Assembly (NCBI RefSeq): GCF_004296405.1 | Contig: NZ_PSRR01000008.1 | Location: 1-64,000, forward strand | Length of the DNA: 64,000 bases | Reading direction: 5' to 3' | Origin: Bradyrhizobium sp. Leo170 | Lineage (GTDB): Bacteria > Pseudomonadota > Alphaproteobacteria > Rhizobiales > Xanthobacteraceae | Shown here: in pieces, positions 17,551-26,274 of the stretch | Numbering within the stretch: position 1 is the stretch's first letter | Layout: each line of letters opens with the position of its first letter | Notes under the pieces: model-generated | Told to the model about the DNA's origin: nothing | Databases searched by the model: none | What the model saw: the letters and a program-made list of their open reading frames with translations, nothing else | Position numbers and translations under genes: made by a program

Positions 17551-18435
17551 TTAATCCTTCATTCCGGTGATCGAGGTGCTGACAGCCCGTGGATCGCGGA
17601 GCGGCCAGCGGTCGCAATCGACCTGGGCCAGGAAATCGCCGACGATCCGGTTGTACTCCTCCGGCTCCTCGATGTTGATCGCATGCCCCGAATTCGGCAT
17701 CACCGCGAGCGCGGCGGACGGAATGCTCTGCTTCATGAGAATGCCCGGCAGCAGGCACGGCCAATCCTCATCGCCCGTGATAATCAACGTCGGCACGGTG
17801 ATGCGCTTCATCTCCTCGACCAGCGAATAAAGCGAAGGCCGCTCCTTCTGCACCCCTTGCTGCGTGTTGGCCGATCCGATCGCCGAATGTTCGGCCAGCA
17901 TGGTCTTGAACTCGGCGTGACCGCGCGGATCCTTGTTTTGATACTGCACGCGCGTCGGCCCATAGGCATAGCGCTCGGCGAACGCCGGCATGCCGTCGCG
18001 CCGGATCATGTCGGCGATCACGTCGGCCTCAGCGCGGAACGTCTCGCGCTTGTCGGGCTCGGCGCCGTAACCGCAGCCGCCGATGCAAAGTGACAGCGCC
18101 CGCTCGGGATGACGCAGGCCGAAATGCAGGGTCGCGAAGCCGCCCATCGACAGGCCGATGATATGCGCCTGCCGCTCGCCGATATGATCGAGCACCGCGA
18201 GGATGTCGTCGGCCGCGCGTGCCTGCGAATAGGATGAGACCTGCTCGGGCACGTCGGACGGCGGGAAGCCGCGCGCGTTGAAGGCTATGCTGCGATAGCG
18301 CTTGCCGAAATGCCGCATCTGCAGCTCGTAGCTGCGCAGATCTCCGGCGAATTCATGAACGAAGATGGCGGGGCGGCCGCTTCCCGTTTCCTCGAAATAA
18401 AGGCGCACCCCGTCGTCCGTCGTCGCATAGGGCAT
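17551..18435 (-). CDS. Alpha/beta hydrolase, last gene of the hydantoinase-type operon
   Basis: A 294-residue alpha/beta hydrolase. It has an oxyanion-loop region FVHEFAGDLRSYELQMRHF, a Ser nucleophile elbow GLSMGG, a probable acid in ITGDEDWP, and the catalytic His in NSGHAINIEEP. It begins 15 bases after the stop of the dihydropyrimidinase gene. A plausible role is cleavage of an ester, amide or lactone released in the same pathway. The substrate is unknown. Confidence 0.8.
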   Translation of the reverse strand: MPYATTDDGVRLYFEETGSGRPAIFVHEFAGDLRSYELQMRHFGKRYRSIAFNARGFPPSDVPEQVSSYSQARAADDILAVLDHIGERQAHIIGLSMGGFATLHFGLRHPERALSLCIGGCGYGAEPDKRETFRAEADVIADMIRRDGMPAFAERYAYGPTRVQYQNKDPRGHAEFKTMLAEHSAIGSANTQQGVQKERPSLYSLVEEMKRITVPTLIITGDEDWPCLLPGILMKQSIPSAALAVMPNSGHAINIEEPEEYNRIVGDFLAQVDCDRWPLRDPRAVSTSITGMKD

Positions 18436-18450
18436 GTCGATCTCCCTCCG

Positions 18451-19860
18451 TCAGAAATTGGTCGTCGCCGCGGGCTTGCTCCGCGGCAGGTAGGTGCCAT
18501 GGCCCTTCGCCCCGACCAGGATGCCATCATCGACCACCACGCGTCCGCGCACCATGGTCAGCACCGGCCAGCCCGTGACCTCGAGCCCCTCATAGGGCGT
18601 GTAATCCGCGCCATCATGGATAAGCCCGTGGCGGATCGTGACCTTGCGCTTCGGATCCCACAGCGCGATGTCGGCGTCCGATCCCACCGCGATCGTGCCC
18701 TTGCGCGGATAAAGGCCGTAGATTTTCGCGTGATTGGTCGCGCTGAACGCGACGAAATCGTTGAGGTCGATGCGGCCCTTCACCACGCCTTCCGAGAACA
18801 GGATCGGCAATCGTGTCGCCACGCCGGGAATGCCGTTCGGCACCCAGCGGAAGCTGGTACGGCCCTTGGGCACGAGCTTTCCCTGCGGGTCATCATAGCG
18901 GAACGGGCAATGGTCGGATGAGAAGACCGAGAACACCTTTTGCTGCAGGCCTTCCCAGCACGCCTGCTGGCTCGCGACGTCACGCGGCGGCGGCGAGCAC
19001 ACATACTTGGCGCCTTCCATGTTGAGCTGTTCGAGATCGTTCTCGGTCAGAACCAGATATTGCGGGCAGGTCTCGCCCATCACGTTCAATCCGCGTTGCC
19101 GGGCGCGGCGGATTTCCTCCATCGCGTCGCGGTTCGACACATGCACGATCATGATCGGCACGTCGACGAGCTCGGCCAGCGAGATGGCGCGATGCGTGGC
19201 CTCGCGCTCGACCGGAATTGGCCGCGAGGTCGCATGAAAGCGCGGCGCTGTCTTGCCGGCGCGTTCGAGGCGATCGGTGAGGAAGCGGATGGCGTCGAAA
19301 TTTTCCGCATGCACCATCAGCATGGCGCCGGTCTCGCGCGCGACCGACATGGTTTCGAGCAGTTCGCGGTCCGACAGCGCCAGCCCCTCATAAGTCATGA
19401 ACACCTTGAGCGAGGTGTAGCCGTCCTCCACCAGCGCCGGCAGCTCCTGGCCGAGCACCTGCTCGGTCGGGTCGGTGACGATGAGGTGAAAGGCGACGTC
19501 GACGTGACATTCGCCCTCCGCCAGCGCGTGGTAGCGCCGCAGTGCCTCGCGCAGCGTCTGGCCTTTCTCCTGCAGGCAGAACGGCAGCACGGTGGTGTTG
19601 CCGCCGAACGCCGCCGAGCGCGTGCCGCTGGCAAAGCCGTCGGCCATGACGATACCGTCGCCGGATGGCTGGGCGAAATGCACGTGGCTGTCGATGCCGC
19701 CGGGCAGCACCAGGCGACCGGTGGCGTCAATGATCGTTTCCGCCGTGCCGAGATCGCGCCCCAAGGCCACGATCTTGCCGCCCTGGATTCCGACGTCGCA
19801 GGCAAAGGTGTCGGCGGCGGTCGCAACGGTGCCGCCGCGGATGATGGTGTCGAACGGCAT
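18451..19860 (-). CDS. hydA: Dihydropyrimidinase / D-hydantoinase
   Basis: A 469-residue cyclic amidohydrolase. The metal ligands appear in PGGIDSHVHF (HxH), the carboxylated Lys in SLKVFMTYEG, His in MVHAENFD and IVHVSNRDA, and Asp in FSSDHCPF. These are the binuclear-zinc motifs of dihydropyrimidinases, which open the ring of dihydropyrimidines or 5-substituted hydantoins to N-carbamoyl acids. Its ATG overlaps the stop of the racemase-like gene, showing tight coupling. No N-carbamoyl amidohydrolase of the usual type is present in the operon, so the next step must be done elsewhere or by the alpha/beta hydrolase. Confidence 0.85.
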   Translation of the reverse strand: MPFDTIIRGGTVATAADTFACDVGIQGGKIVALGRDLGTAETIIDATGRLVLPGGIDSHVHFAQPSGDGIVMADGFASGTRSAAFGGNTTVLPFCLQEKGQTLREALRRYHALAEGECHVDVAFHLIVTDPTEQVLGQELPALVEDGYTSLKVFMTYEGLALSDRELLETMSVARETGAMLMVHAENFDAIRFLTDRLERAGKTAPRFHATSRPIPVEREATHRAISLAELVDVPIMIVHVSNRDAMEEIRRARQRGLNVMGETCPQYLVLTENDLEQLNMEGAKYVCSPPPRDVASQQACWEGLQQKVFSVFSSDHCPFRYDDPQGKLVPKGRTSFRWVPNGIPGVATRLPILFSEGVVKGRIDLNDFVAFSATNHAKIYGLYPRKGTIAVGSDADIALWDPKRKVTIRHGLIHDGADYTPYEGLEVTGWPVLTMVRGRVVVDDGILVGAKGHGTYLPRSKPAATTNF

Positions 19861-20633
19861 CAGTTGGACCCTCCTTCAGCGTCATGTCGCTTCCGATGTT
19901 CGATGACAGCGGCCAGCGGCTCCGCCAACCCAATGGTCGCCTTCGCATCGGGACGGCGGAATGTCCCGGCGACGGGCTTGCGCAGCTTCAGAACGGCGAG
20001 CGTCTCGGCCTGCCGCACCGCTGCGGCGATCGGATCGATCACCGGCACCGGAATGCGATGGCTGACCTTGGCAGCAAGGCCCGCCAGTGGCGCTCCGGAA
20101 AGAATGACGACATCGGCGCCATCCTGCTCGACGGCGCGGTTGGCGAGCGTCACCAGCATGTCTTCCTTCTCGGCCTGAACATCCGCAATGGATCGGAAGC
20201 CATCGTCGAGCGTCCGTATGCCGGCGCAACGCGCGCCGAGACCGTGCATGGCGACGCATTCCTGGTACCAGGGCGCGAGCGCGCGAGCGAACGTCACGAT
20301 GGCAAATCGCTGACCGACCATGCAGGCGGTCAGCATCGCGGCTTCGGCCAGGCCCACGACTGGAATGTCAAACAGTTCACGCGCTCCGAACAGGCCTGGA
20401 TCGCCGAAGGCGGCAATGATCGCTGCATCGATACCGGTGCTGGCCTCGGCCAGCATTTCCAGCGCGATGGCGCCGCCGATCTGCGCTTCGGCCCGGGTTG
20501 CGATATAGGGCACGCCGCGGCTCGCCGTCATCGCCACCAGCTCGGTGCCGGGCGTGGCTACTTGCGCGCCGGCCGCATGGAGCAGGTCGGTCACCGCTGT
20601 CGTTGTGTTGGGATTGAGCAGCAGGATCTTCAC
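19860..20633 (-). CDS. Asp/Glu/hydantoin racemase-fold protein lacking the usual cysteines
   Basis: A 257-residue protein with the fold signature of hydantoin and allantoin racemases (MKILLLNPNTTTAVTDLL, FGDPGLFGARELFDIPVVGLAEAA). In active hydantoin racemases one catalytic Cys precedes FGDPG and the second lies in a GCAGM segment. Here the positions read IIAAFGDPG and LSGAPLAG, so both cysteines appear to be replaced. The gene overlaps both neighbours (GntR and dihydropyrimidinase). It may be a non-racemase member acting on the same class of compounds. The cysteine comparison is from memory of the family. Confidence 0.7.
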   Translation of the reverse strand: MKILLLNPNTTTAVTDLLHAAGAQVATPGTELVAMTASRGVPYIATRAEAQIGGAIALEMLAEASTGIDAAIIAAFGDPGLFGARELFDIPVVGLAEAAMLTACMVGQRFAIVTFARALAPWYQECVAMHGLGARCAGIRTLDDGFRSIADVQAEKEDMLVTLANRAVEQDGADVVILSGAPLAGLAAKVSHRIPVPVIDPIAAAVRQAETLAVLKLRKPVAGTFRRPDAKATIGLAEPLAAVIEHRKRHDAEGGSN

Positions 20634-21424
20634 GGCGCGGCCTTTCTCGTGATGCCGCGCATGTTGGGCCGGGCTTTCGCCGGGCCGGCATCATCCGTCT
20701 CGCCATCCAGCGTGGTGGCCATGATCTCGCCGGTGCGGCGGACATGGTGGCCAAGCAGCCGTCCGGCGCGGTCGGCGTCACCGGCCTTGAGCGCGGCCAG
20801 AATGTCCTGATGCTCGCGCACCGATTCATCCCATCGACCATGGACCGACAGGGCAAAGAAGCGCGCGCGTTCCACCCGCGCCAGCAAAATATCGTGCGTG
20901 GCCTTCAACACCGCGTTGCGGGCGAAGTCGACGATGGCGCTGTGAATCTGCTGGTTGGTCTCGAAATATTCGCGCAGCTCGCCGCGCTCGTGGTGCCATT
21001 CGATGCGCTCCTGTAGCGCCTCCAGTCGCTCAACGTCGCGCTCCACCATCCGCGTCGCGGCGAGCTCGGCGGCGCAGCGCTCGATCCCGCTCACCGCCTC
21101 GAACAGATCGGTCAACTCTTCGCGCCGGAACGGCGCGACGACGGCGCTGCGGTTGAGCCGCAGTTCGACCAGACCTTCGGCCGCCAATTGCTTCAGGGCC
21201 TCGCGGAGCGGCGTGCGCGAGATGCCGAGCGCCTCGGACAGATCGGCTTCGAGCAATTGCTCGCCGGGCTGAAGATCGCCGCGCACGATCAATGTGCGAA
21301 GACGCGTCGCGGCCTGCTCATGCAGGCCGGTTCGCGGCACGCGCAGCCGTCGCCGTTGCAGCGCCGTCACGCCGCGGCGTGATTTGGGCTGTTTCCTGGT
21401 CTTGGTCGTTTTGGTCTCAGTCAC
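20630..21424 (-). CDS. GntR-family regulator with FCD domain
   Basis: A 264-residue regulator starting at GTG with a basic N-terminal tail. The winged helix is seen in AATRLRTLIVRGDLQPGEQLLEADLSEALGISRTPLREALKQLAAEGLVEL, split across helix 1, the recognition helix and the wing. The C-terminal FCD domain binds metal and ligand (RFFALSVHGRWDESVREHQDILAALKAGD, with the conserved His). It lies inside the operon, overlapping the racemase-like gene by four bases, and probably represses the whole set. The palindrome at 23713 is a candidate operator. Confidence 0.85.
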   Translation of the reverse strand: MTETKTTKTRKQPKSRRGVTALQRRRLRVPRTGLHEQAATRLRTLIVRGDLQPGEQLLEADLSEALGISRTPLREALKQLAAEGLVELRLNRSAVVAPFRREELTDLFEAVSGIERCAAELAATRMVERDVERLEALQERIEWHHERGELREYFETNQQIHSAIVDFARNAVLKATHDILLARVERARFFALSVHGRWDESVREHQDILAALKAGDADRAGRLLGHHVRRTGEIMATTLDGETDDAGPAKARPNMRGITRKAAP

Positions 21425-21482
21425 GGTCAGTTTTCGTTCCGCTCATCGAATCTCCGCACCTTCGAGTGTCCTGTGAAGCGCG

Positions 21483-22232
21483 TCAATAAAATTGGCTGTG
21501 GCCCTCGATCGGGATTTGAAACAGGCTGCCCCAGCCGCGAACGCGCGACGGATCGACGCCGGTTGCAGCCAGGCACGCCCACAGGGTGACCGCGATCGAA
21601 TCGAACACCACGACACCAAGCTTCGCCTCGAGCCGCGCGGCGGCGCCGGCGCCGCGCATATTGGTGCAGACCACCGCGACCGCATCACAGCCCTCGCGCG
21701 CGACCTCTTCGATCAGTGTCGCCACCTCGGTCTCCGGCATTTCGGCGAAGGAAAAATTGTCCTGCAGTGAAAGATGGCGCTCGGCGACGCAATGCAGGCC
21801 TTCGGAGGCCCAGTTGGCGATGATCTTGTCCTGCACGTCGCGGCGATAGGGCGTCACCAGCCCGATGCGCTCCGCCTTGCGGCGCCGGAACAGGTCGCGG
21901 TAGGCGAGCACGGTGGTGCGGGCCTTGATGCCGGTCGCGGCCGTGATGCGCTCGCACAGGCGTTCGTCACGCTCGAAGCCGAGCCAGCTCGCCGATGTTC
22001 CGTTCCAGGCAATGACGTCTACTTTCGCATGCGCCAGCAGTTCGGCGGCGCGCAGGATCTCGCTGTCGTCGAATTGGCGGAGGGCGGATTCGGACAGCGC
22101 GATTTCAGTCACCTTGAAGCGCGAGAAATGCGCCGAGACGTCAGCGATGCCGGCCAGCATCGCATAGGTGATCGGCTCCAGCGCGGTGTTGGATGAAGGG
22201 GTCAGCATGCCGAGCCGGACCGGAGCAGTCAT
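21483..22232 (-). CDS. Maleate isomerase / arylmalonate decarboxylase-like protein
   Basis: A 249-residue member of the Asp/Glu racemase superfamily. LGMLTPSSNTALEP at the N-terminus is typical of maleate isomerases and arylmalonate decarboxylases. The C-terminal catalytic Cys is present (AVVCTNMRGAG). The N-terminal Cys position reads WNGTSASWLG and has none. That single-Cys arrangement resembles arylmalonate decarboxylases more than true isomerases. It lies between the GntR gene and the MFS gene in the leftward operon. Whether it could serve as the maleate isomerase missing from the nicotinate-type cluster is open. Confidence 0.7.
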   Translation of the reverse strand: MTAPVRLGMLTPSSNTALEPITYAMLAGIADVSAHFSRFKVTEIALSESALRQFDDSEILRAAELLAHAKVDVIAWNGTSASWLGFERDERLCERITAATGIKARTTVLAYRDLFRRRKAERIGLVTPYRRDVQDKIIANWASEGLHCVAERHLSLQDNFSFAEMPETEVATLIEEVAREGCDAVAVVCTNMRGAGAAARLEAKLGVVVFDSIAVTLWACLAATGVDPSRVRGWGSLFQIPIEGHSQFY

Positions 22233-22278
22233 GTTGCAGCCTCAAAGATACGCAGCCATCGGCGCCGATCCGTCCTAT

Positions 22279-23582
22279 CTAGACCGGCAATTTGCGGCTG
22301 TAGTCGATCAGCGTCGAGCAGATCAACAGCGCAACGCCGGCCGCGGCGAAGAACATCAGCGCGAGAAAGTAGGAGCCGGTGGCCTGGACGATCAAGCCGA
22401 CGATCAGCGGCGTCATGATGCCCGCAATGTTGCCGCCGAGATTCATGCAGCCACCAAGAAAACCCGATTTGTCGCGGCCCGCAAGCGCGGAAGGAATGGC
22501 CCAGTACATCCCGCACCAGCGCAGGAAGAACAGCGTGGAGGACAGCAGCACCACGACCGTGACCGGATCGCGCACATAGGCCACCAGGAAAATCGACACC
22601 GTCGCCATGATGGCGGCAATGCCGAACAGGGTGCGGAATACCAGGTTCGGCGCACCACCGCGGCTGCGCCAGGTGTCGCCGATCCACCCGCCGACCAGTT
22701 CGCCGCGAAGCCCGCGAAGAAGATGATGAAGGATGCGCCGCCGAGCACCTTGATGTCGAAATTGTGCACCTTGAACAGATAGGTCGGCATCCACGTCAGC
22801 AAGCCATAGAAGGTGGTGTTGAAGAACATCCAGCCCAGGCACATGCACCAGACCGAACGGAAGCGGAAATAGGCCATCCAGCTTCCGCCGGAGGAGGGCG
22901 GCGTGGCGGCGTCTTCCAGCGCGTGCGCCTGTTCGAGGTAGCGGGCTTCGGCTTCATTGAGCGAGGGGTGCTCGCGCGGTTCGTTGCGGATGTAGTACCA
23001 GGCCCACAGGCCGCACAGCATCGTGCCGACGCCGGCGATGACAAAGGCAGTGCGCCAGGAATCGAAGGCCGCGATCAGCCACGCGATCACGATCGAGCCG
23101 AGCGCGGCGCCGAGCGGCGCACCTCCGTCGAGCAGCGTCGCGCCACGCCCGCGCTCGTTCTGCGTCATCCAGATGGCGTTGAGCTTGCCGCCCGCCGGAT
23201 AGATCGGCGCTTCCGATGCGCCCAGCCCAAGCCGGGTCAGCAGCAACACCCACCAGTTGGTAGCCACTGCCGCGATCGCCTGGAAGGCACCCCAGAAGAT
23301 CGTCGCCAGGGCGATCACGATCCGCGGCTTGTAATGGTCGGCGAGCAGGCCGCCGGGAATCTGCATGGCGGCGTAGGTCCAGAAGAACGAGCTCAGGATC
23401 AGGCCCTGCATCGCCGGATCAATGTCGAACTCCTTGGAGATCAGCGGCATCGCCACCGAGAGCGAGGCGCGATCGATGTAGTTGATCGAGATCAGGAACA
23501 ACATCAGCAGGAAGATGTTCCAGCGCACACCGGTCGGTCTGACGGCGCCTGTCGCTCCGATGGCGGACACCTGCTCGCTCAT
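22279..23582 (-). pseudogene. MFS permease (ACS type) with a one-base frameshift
   Basis: Two frames together encode a 12-helix permease of about 434 residues. The N-terminal part (from ATG 23582, preceded by GGAGGGAG) carries NYIDRASLSVAMPLISKEF and the loop motif GGLLADHYKPR, typical of anion:cation symporters for organic acids. It loses the frame at FAGFAANW near 22700. The continuation LVGGWIGDTW to the stop at 22279 is in the next frame. One added base in GGCGAACTGG restores a continuous sequence of 435 codons. It heads the hydantoinase-type operon and probably imported its substrate. The change is either a sequencing error or recent loss. Confidence 0.8.
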
Positions 23583-23712
23583 TGCTCCCTCCCATGCCGG
23601 CAGACTTCCAGCGAGCGTCTCCATTGACGTTCATTCGTCCCCTGACGTGGCCAAGTCTGGTCCAGTCGAAGATGAGCGGCAACAACATTTTGTATGCTGC
23701 ATGCAATACGAC

Positions 23713-23727
23713 ATATCATACTGATAT
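23713..23727. promoter_or_regulatory. Candidate operator palindrome upstream of the MFS/hydantoinase operon
   Basis: A perfect inverted repeat ATATCA-TAC-TGATAT lies in a strongly AT-rich stretch (about 23695-23750) in the 335-base divergent gap between the leftward MFS gene and the rightward CoxG-like gene. It is a plausible GntR-type operator for the regulator encoded in the operon. The rest of the gap shows no gene. Confidence 0.35.
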
Positions 23728-23917
23728 ATATAATATTTCAATATCGTTGTTACCTGCGGTGCTGAAATTTTATCGCGGAGCTGATTACGAATTGGGCGGC
23801 CGGCGGGGCCTGACCAAATGAGATTGCGTATTTCAATTTTGCTGTATAGATTTGAATACAGTTAAAAAATACATGAGATCGCTGAACCGGATGCTCTGAC
23901 AACTTCCAAGGCAAGGC

Positions 23918-24532
23918 ATGGAGATCAAGCAGAACTTCGTTGTATCGCAACCTTTCCCCACGGTGTGGACGTTCTTCCACGACGTTCCGAGCGTCGCCGC
24001 GTGCCTGCCTGGAGCAGAATATCTCGGTACGAAGGACGACGGCTCGATCAGTGGAAAGGTCTCCGCCAAAGTGGGCCCATTCCAGGCGAGCTTCGAAGGC
24101 GAAGCAAAGGTCAAATACGACGAAGAGGCAAAGAAGGTCGAGTTCGAGGGGAAGGGCGTCGACAGGAAAGGCGCCAGCCGCGGCAAAATGTCGATGCTGT
24201 GCACGCTTGTTCCTGAGGGAAGCGCCACTCGCGTTGACGTCCTCGCCGACGTCCAGCTCTCCGGATCCATCGCTCAGTTTGGAAGAACCGGGCTCATCAC
24301 CGAGATCGCCAATCAGCTTGTCCGTGAATTTGTAAGAAATGCCGAGACCGAACTCGGCGCCAGAAGCGCCGCGGCGGCGGCCGAAGCAGGTAGTCCTCAG
24401 GCGGATTCATTGACGAAGTCGGCCCCGCAATTCGCGCCTGGTTCGGGAGCGGTCAAGCCGCTCAACACCACCTCGCTGCTTCTTGCGGCTCTGAAAGGGT
24501 GGCTGAACTCGCTCTTCAAGAAGGCTGCGTAA
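23918..24532 (+). CDS. CoxG-like SRPBCC protein (first copy)
   Basis: A 204-residue protein. Residues 1-150 form the CoxG/SRPBCC domain (MEIKQNFVVSQPFPTVWTFF, DVPSVAACLPGAEYLG, GKVSAKVGPFQASFEGEAKV). A flexible linker and a C-terminal hydrophobic segment (LNTTSLLLAALKGWLNSLFKK) that may bind the membrane follow. CoxG proteins accompany molybdenum hydroxylases of the CO-dehydrogenase family, with proposed membrane-anchoring roles. Here the only partner is the cyclase gene 31 bases downstream; the nearest hydroxylase is at 48.3 kb, which has its own CoxG copy. Confidence 0.8.
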   Translation: MEIKQNFVVSQPFPTVWTFFHDVPSVAACLPGAEYLGTKDDGSISGKVSAKVGPFQASFEGEAKVKYDEEAKKVEFEGKGVDRKGASRGKMSMLCTLVPEGSATRVDVLADVQLSGSIAQFGRTGLITEIANQLVREFVRNAETELGARSAAAAAEAGSPQADSLTKSAPQFAPGSGAVKPLNTTSLLLAALKGWLNSLFKKAA

Positions 24533-24563
24533 GCCAATCAACGTAAGCAAAGGAATTCGCGCG

Positions 24564-25454
24564 ATGAAGATCGTCGACTTGTCTCATCTGATGAATGTGC
24601 ACACGCCCGGCTGGGTCGGATATGCCGGCAACAAGATGTACTACGCGCAAAATCTGCAGACGATCCACATCGTCGCGCAGCGGATCGATTCCGCGCTCCA
24701 TGTCGGAACCCACATTGACGGTGCGATGCACGGCACGGATGGGATGGGCGACATGGCATCCTATCCGCTGGATTTCCTGGTCGGACCGGGCGCAGTCGTC
24801 GACGTGTCCAAGCACATGGAAGATTGGGCTGTCATCACTCCCGAAATGATCGAGAGTGCGCCGGTTGACGTAAAGGACGGCGACATCCTTATCATTCACA
24901 CCGGCTGGCACCGCTATTGGGAAGGCAAGCCGCAGCAGGACCTGGTGAAGTATTTCTGCATGCATCCCGGAGGGAAGCAGGAGCTTCTCGATTGGATGCT
25001 GAAGAAGAAGATCAAATGGTTCGGGATCGACTGCGGTTCCGGCGATCACGCGATGAACACCACAATCCGGCGCATGCGGCCTGACCTCGCAAAGCAGTTC
25101 GAGGCCAAGGTCGGAATGAGCTGCGACGAGTTCTTCGGAAAGAATTCGTACACGCACAAGCGTTCGGGGCGAAAAGTCGTCGAAGACTATTTTCCGTTTC
25201 ACTCGCAGGCATTCCAGGAAGGGCTCATTCACGCTGAGAATGTCGGCGGCGACATCGAGCTGATGCTGAACAAGCGCGCCGTCATCGGCGCTTTTCCATG
25301 GCGCTATGAGGGGCTCGAAGCCTGCCCTTGCAGGATCGTTTGCTTCCAGGATGTGGAGGAGAACGTCGAGGCCGTCGGTGACGTGGCGAAGGCGATCTTT
25401 GGGCCACGCCAGATTCCGTCCGGGATGATGTCAGGTGGCCCGGACGGCCGTTGA
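24564..25454 (+). CDS. Metal-dependent cyclase/kynurenine formamidase-family hydrolase
   Basis: A 296-residue member of the cyclase (PF04199) family. The signature metal motif is SALHVGTHIDGAMHG, and DGDILIIHTGWHRYW and FGIDCGSGDHAMNTTI follow. Relatives include kynurenine formamidase and isatin hydrolase, which hydrolyse amide bonds using Mn or Zn. The protein is longer than bacterial KynB, so a different amide or lactam is likely. It follows the CoxG-like gene and has AAAGGA upstream of its ATG. Confidence 0.75.
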   Translation: MKIVDLSHLMNVHTPGWVGYAGNKMYYAQNLQTIHIVAQRIDSALHVGTHIDGAMHGTDGMGDMASYPLDFLVGPGAVVDVSKHMEDWAVITPEMIESAPVDVKDGDILIIHTGWHRYWEGKPQQDLVKYFCMHPGGKQELLDWMLKKKIKWFGIDCGSGDHAMNTTIRRMRPDLAKQFEAKVGMSCDEFFGKNSYTHKRSGRKVVEDYFPFHSQAFQEGLIHAENVGGDIELMLNKRAVIGAFPWRYEGLEACPCRIVCFQDVEENVEAVGDVAKAIFGPRQIPSGMMSGGPDGR

Positions 25455-25522
25455 CCAGTTGCGCGATAAGTGAGGGCGGCGGGACCGCCGCTATGGCGGA
25501 TCCCTGCGTCCGGCGGATACAT

Positions 25523-26182
25523 CTACTTCGAACGTCTTGCTTGCTGGGCGCGCTTCCGATGTGCGGCCTGCTTCGCCCGATTGCCGCACACCGCCATGCT
25601 GCACCACCTGCGCGCGCGGCTTCGGGTTCGATCGACGAACAAGAGCGTGCAGTCCGGTCCCTCGCAGGCCTTCACGTAAGTGAAGTCTTCGGTGCAGACG
25701 AGGTCGGCCAGCGATCGCGCCAATGGGAGAAGCAGCGACTCTGGTGATTGCCAGCGCCGCTCGCGGCGCCAGACGAGGCCGGAAACCCCTCCATGGCCAT
25801 GGTGCCGGTTGTTAGGCCGATCACGCACCACGACCTGGCCGAATTCGTCGTCGCGCGCCAGCATTTGATTGAGCGGTTCGAGTTGGCGCAGTGCATTCTG
25901 CCCAATGGGCTTACCCATATGTTTGTAGACAAAGGGTTTGAACCAGTCCCGCAGCGCGCGCGCTTGTGCCGCGATGGCGTCCAGCTCGCCGGGAAGGGCG
26001 CTCTTGCGAAAAGCGTTCAGCACCTCGTCCGGCACCAATCCGGCCTGTTTCAGCCACGCCAGAAGATCGTCTCCCGAGGCCAGCCACTCGACCTTGACAT
26101 CCACCGGGACCGCAATGGAATTCAAGAAGTCCAGGCCCGGGTTATCGGCGATGAAGAAAGCTGGCGAGCGCTTGGTTGTCAC
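25523..26182 (-). CDS. CGNR zinc-finger regulator (ABATE domain)
   Basis: A protein of about 219 residues. The N-terminal ABATE-type stress-sensing domain begins PAFFIADNPGLDFLNSIAVP. The C-terminal CGNR zinc finger shows all four cysteines (CEGPDC at its start, WCSMAVCGNR at its end) followed by a basic tail. Members are putative transcription regulators. The frame is open to 26266, but the GTG at 26182 gives the usual length and puts the domain at the N-terminus. It lies 92 bases downstream of the sigma-factor gene in the same direction and may be co-transcribed. Confidence 0.75.
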   Translation of the reverse strand: MTTKRSPAFFIADNPGLDFLNSIAVPVDVKVEWLASGDDLLAWLKQAGLVPDEVLNAFRKSALPGELDAIAAQARALRDWFKPFVYKHMGKPIGQNALRQLEPLNQMLARDDEFGQVVVRDRPNNRHHGHGGVSGLVWRRERRWQSPESLLLPLARSLADLVCTEDFTYVKACEGPDCTLLFVDRTRSRARRWCSMAVCGNRAKQAAHRKRAQQARRSK

Positions 26183-26274
26183 AGGGGTCCCAGAGAAGCC
26201 GGCAATTATCGATAAGCCGGCAAGGCGAAATATAGCCGCTGGTACCTTGTCTGCAATAACCTGCACAAACCCAT

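Noticed and set aside
18940-20178. Rightward open frame opposite the dihydropyrimidinase and racemase-like genes
   Set aside because: Shadow frame; both opposite genes have clear motifs and overlapping start/stop coupling.
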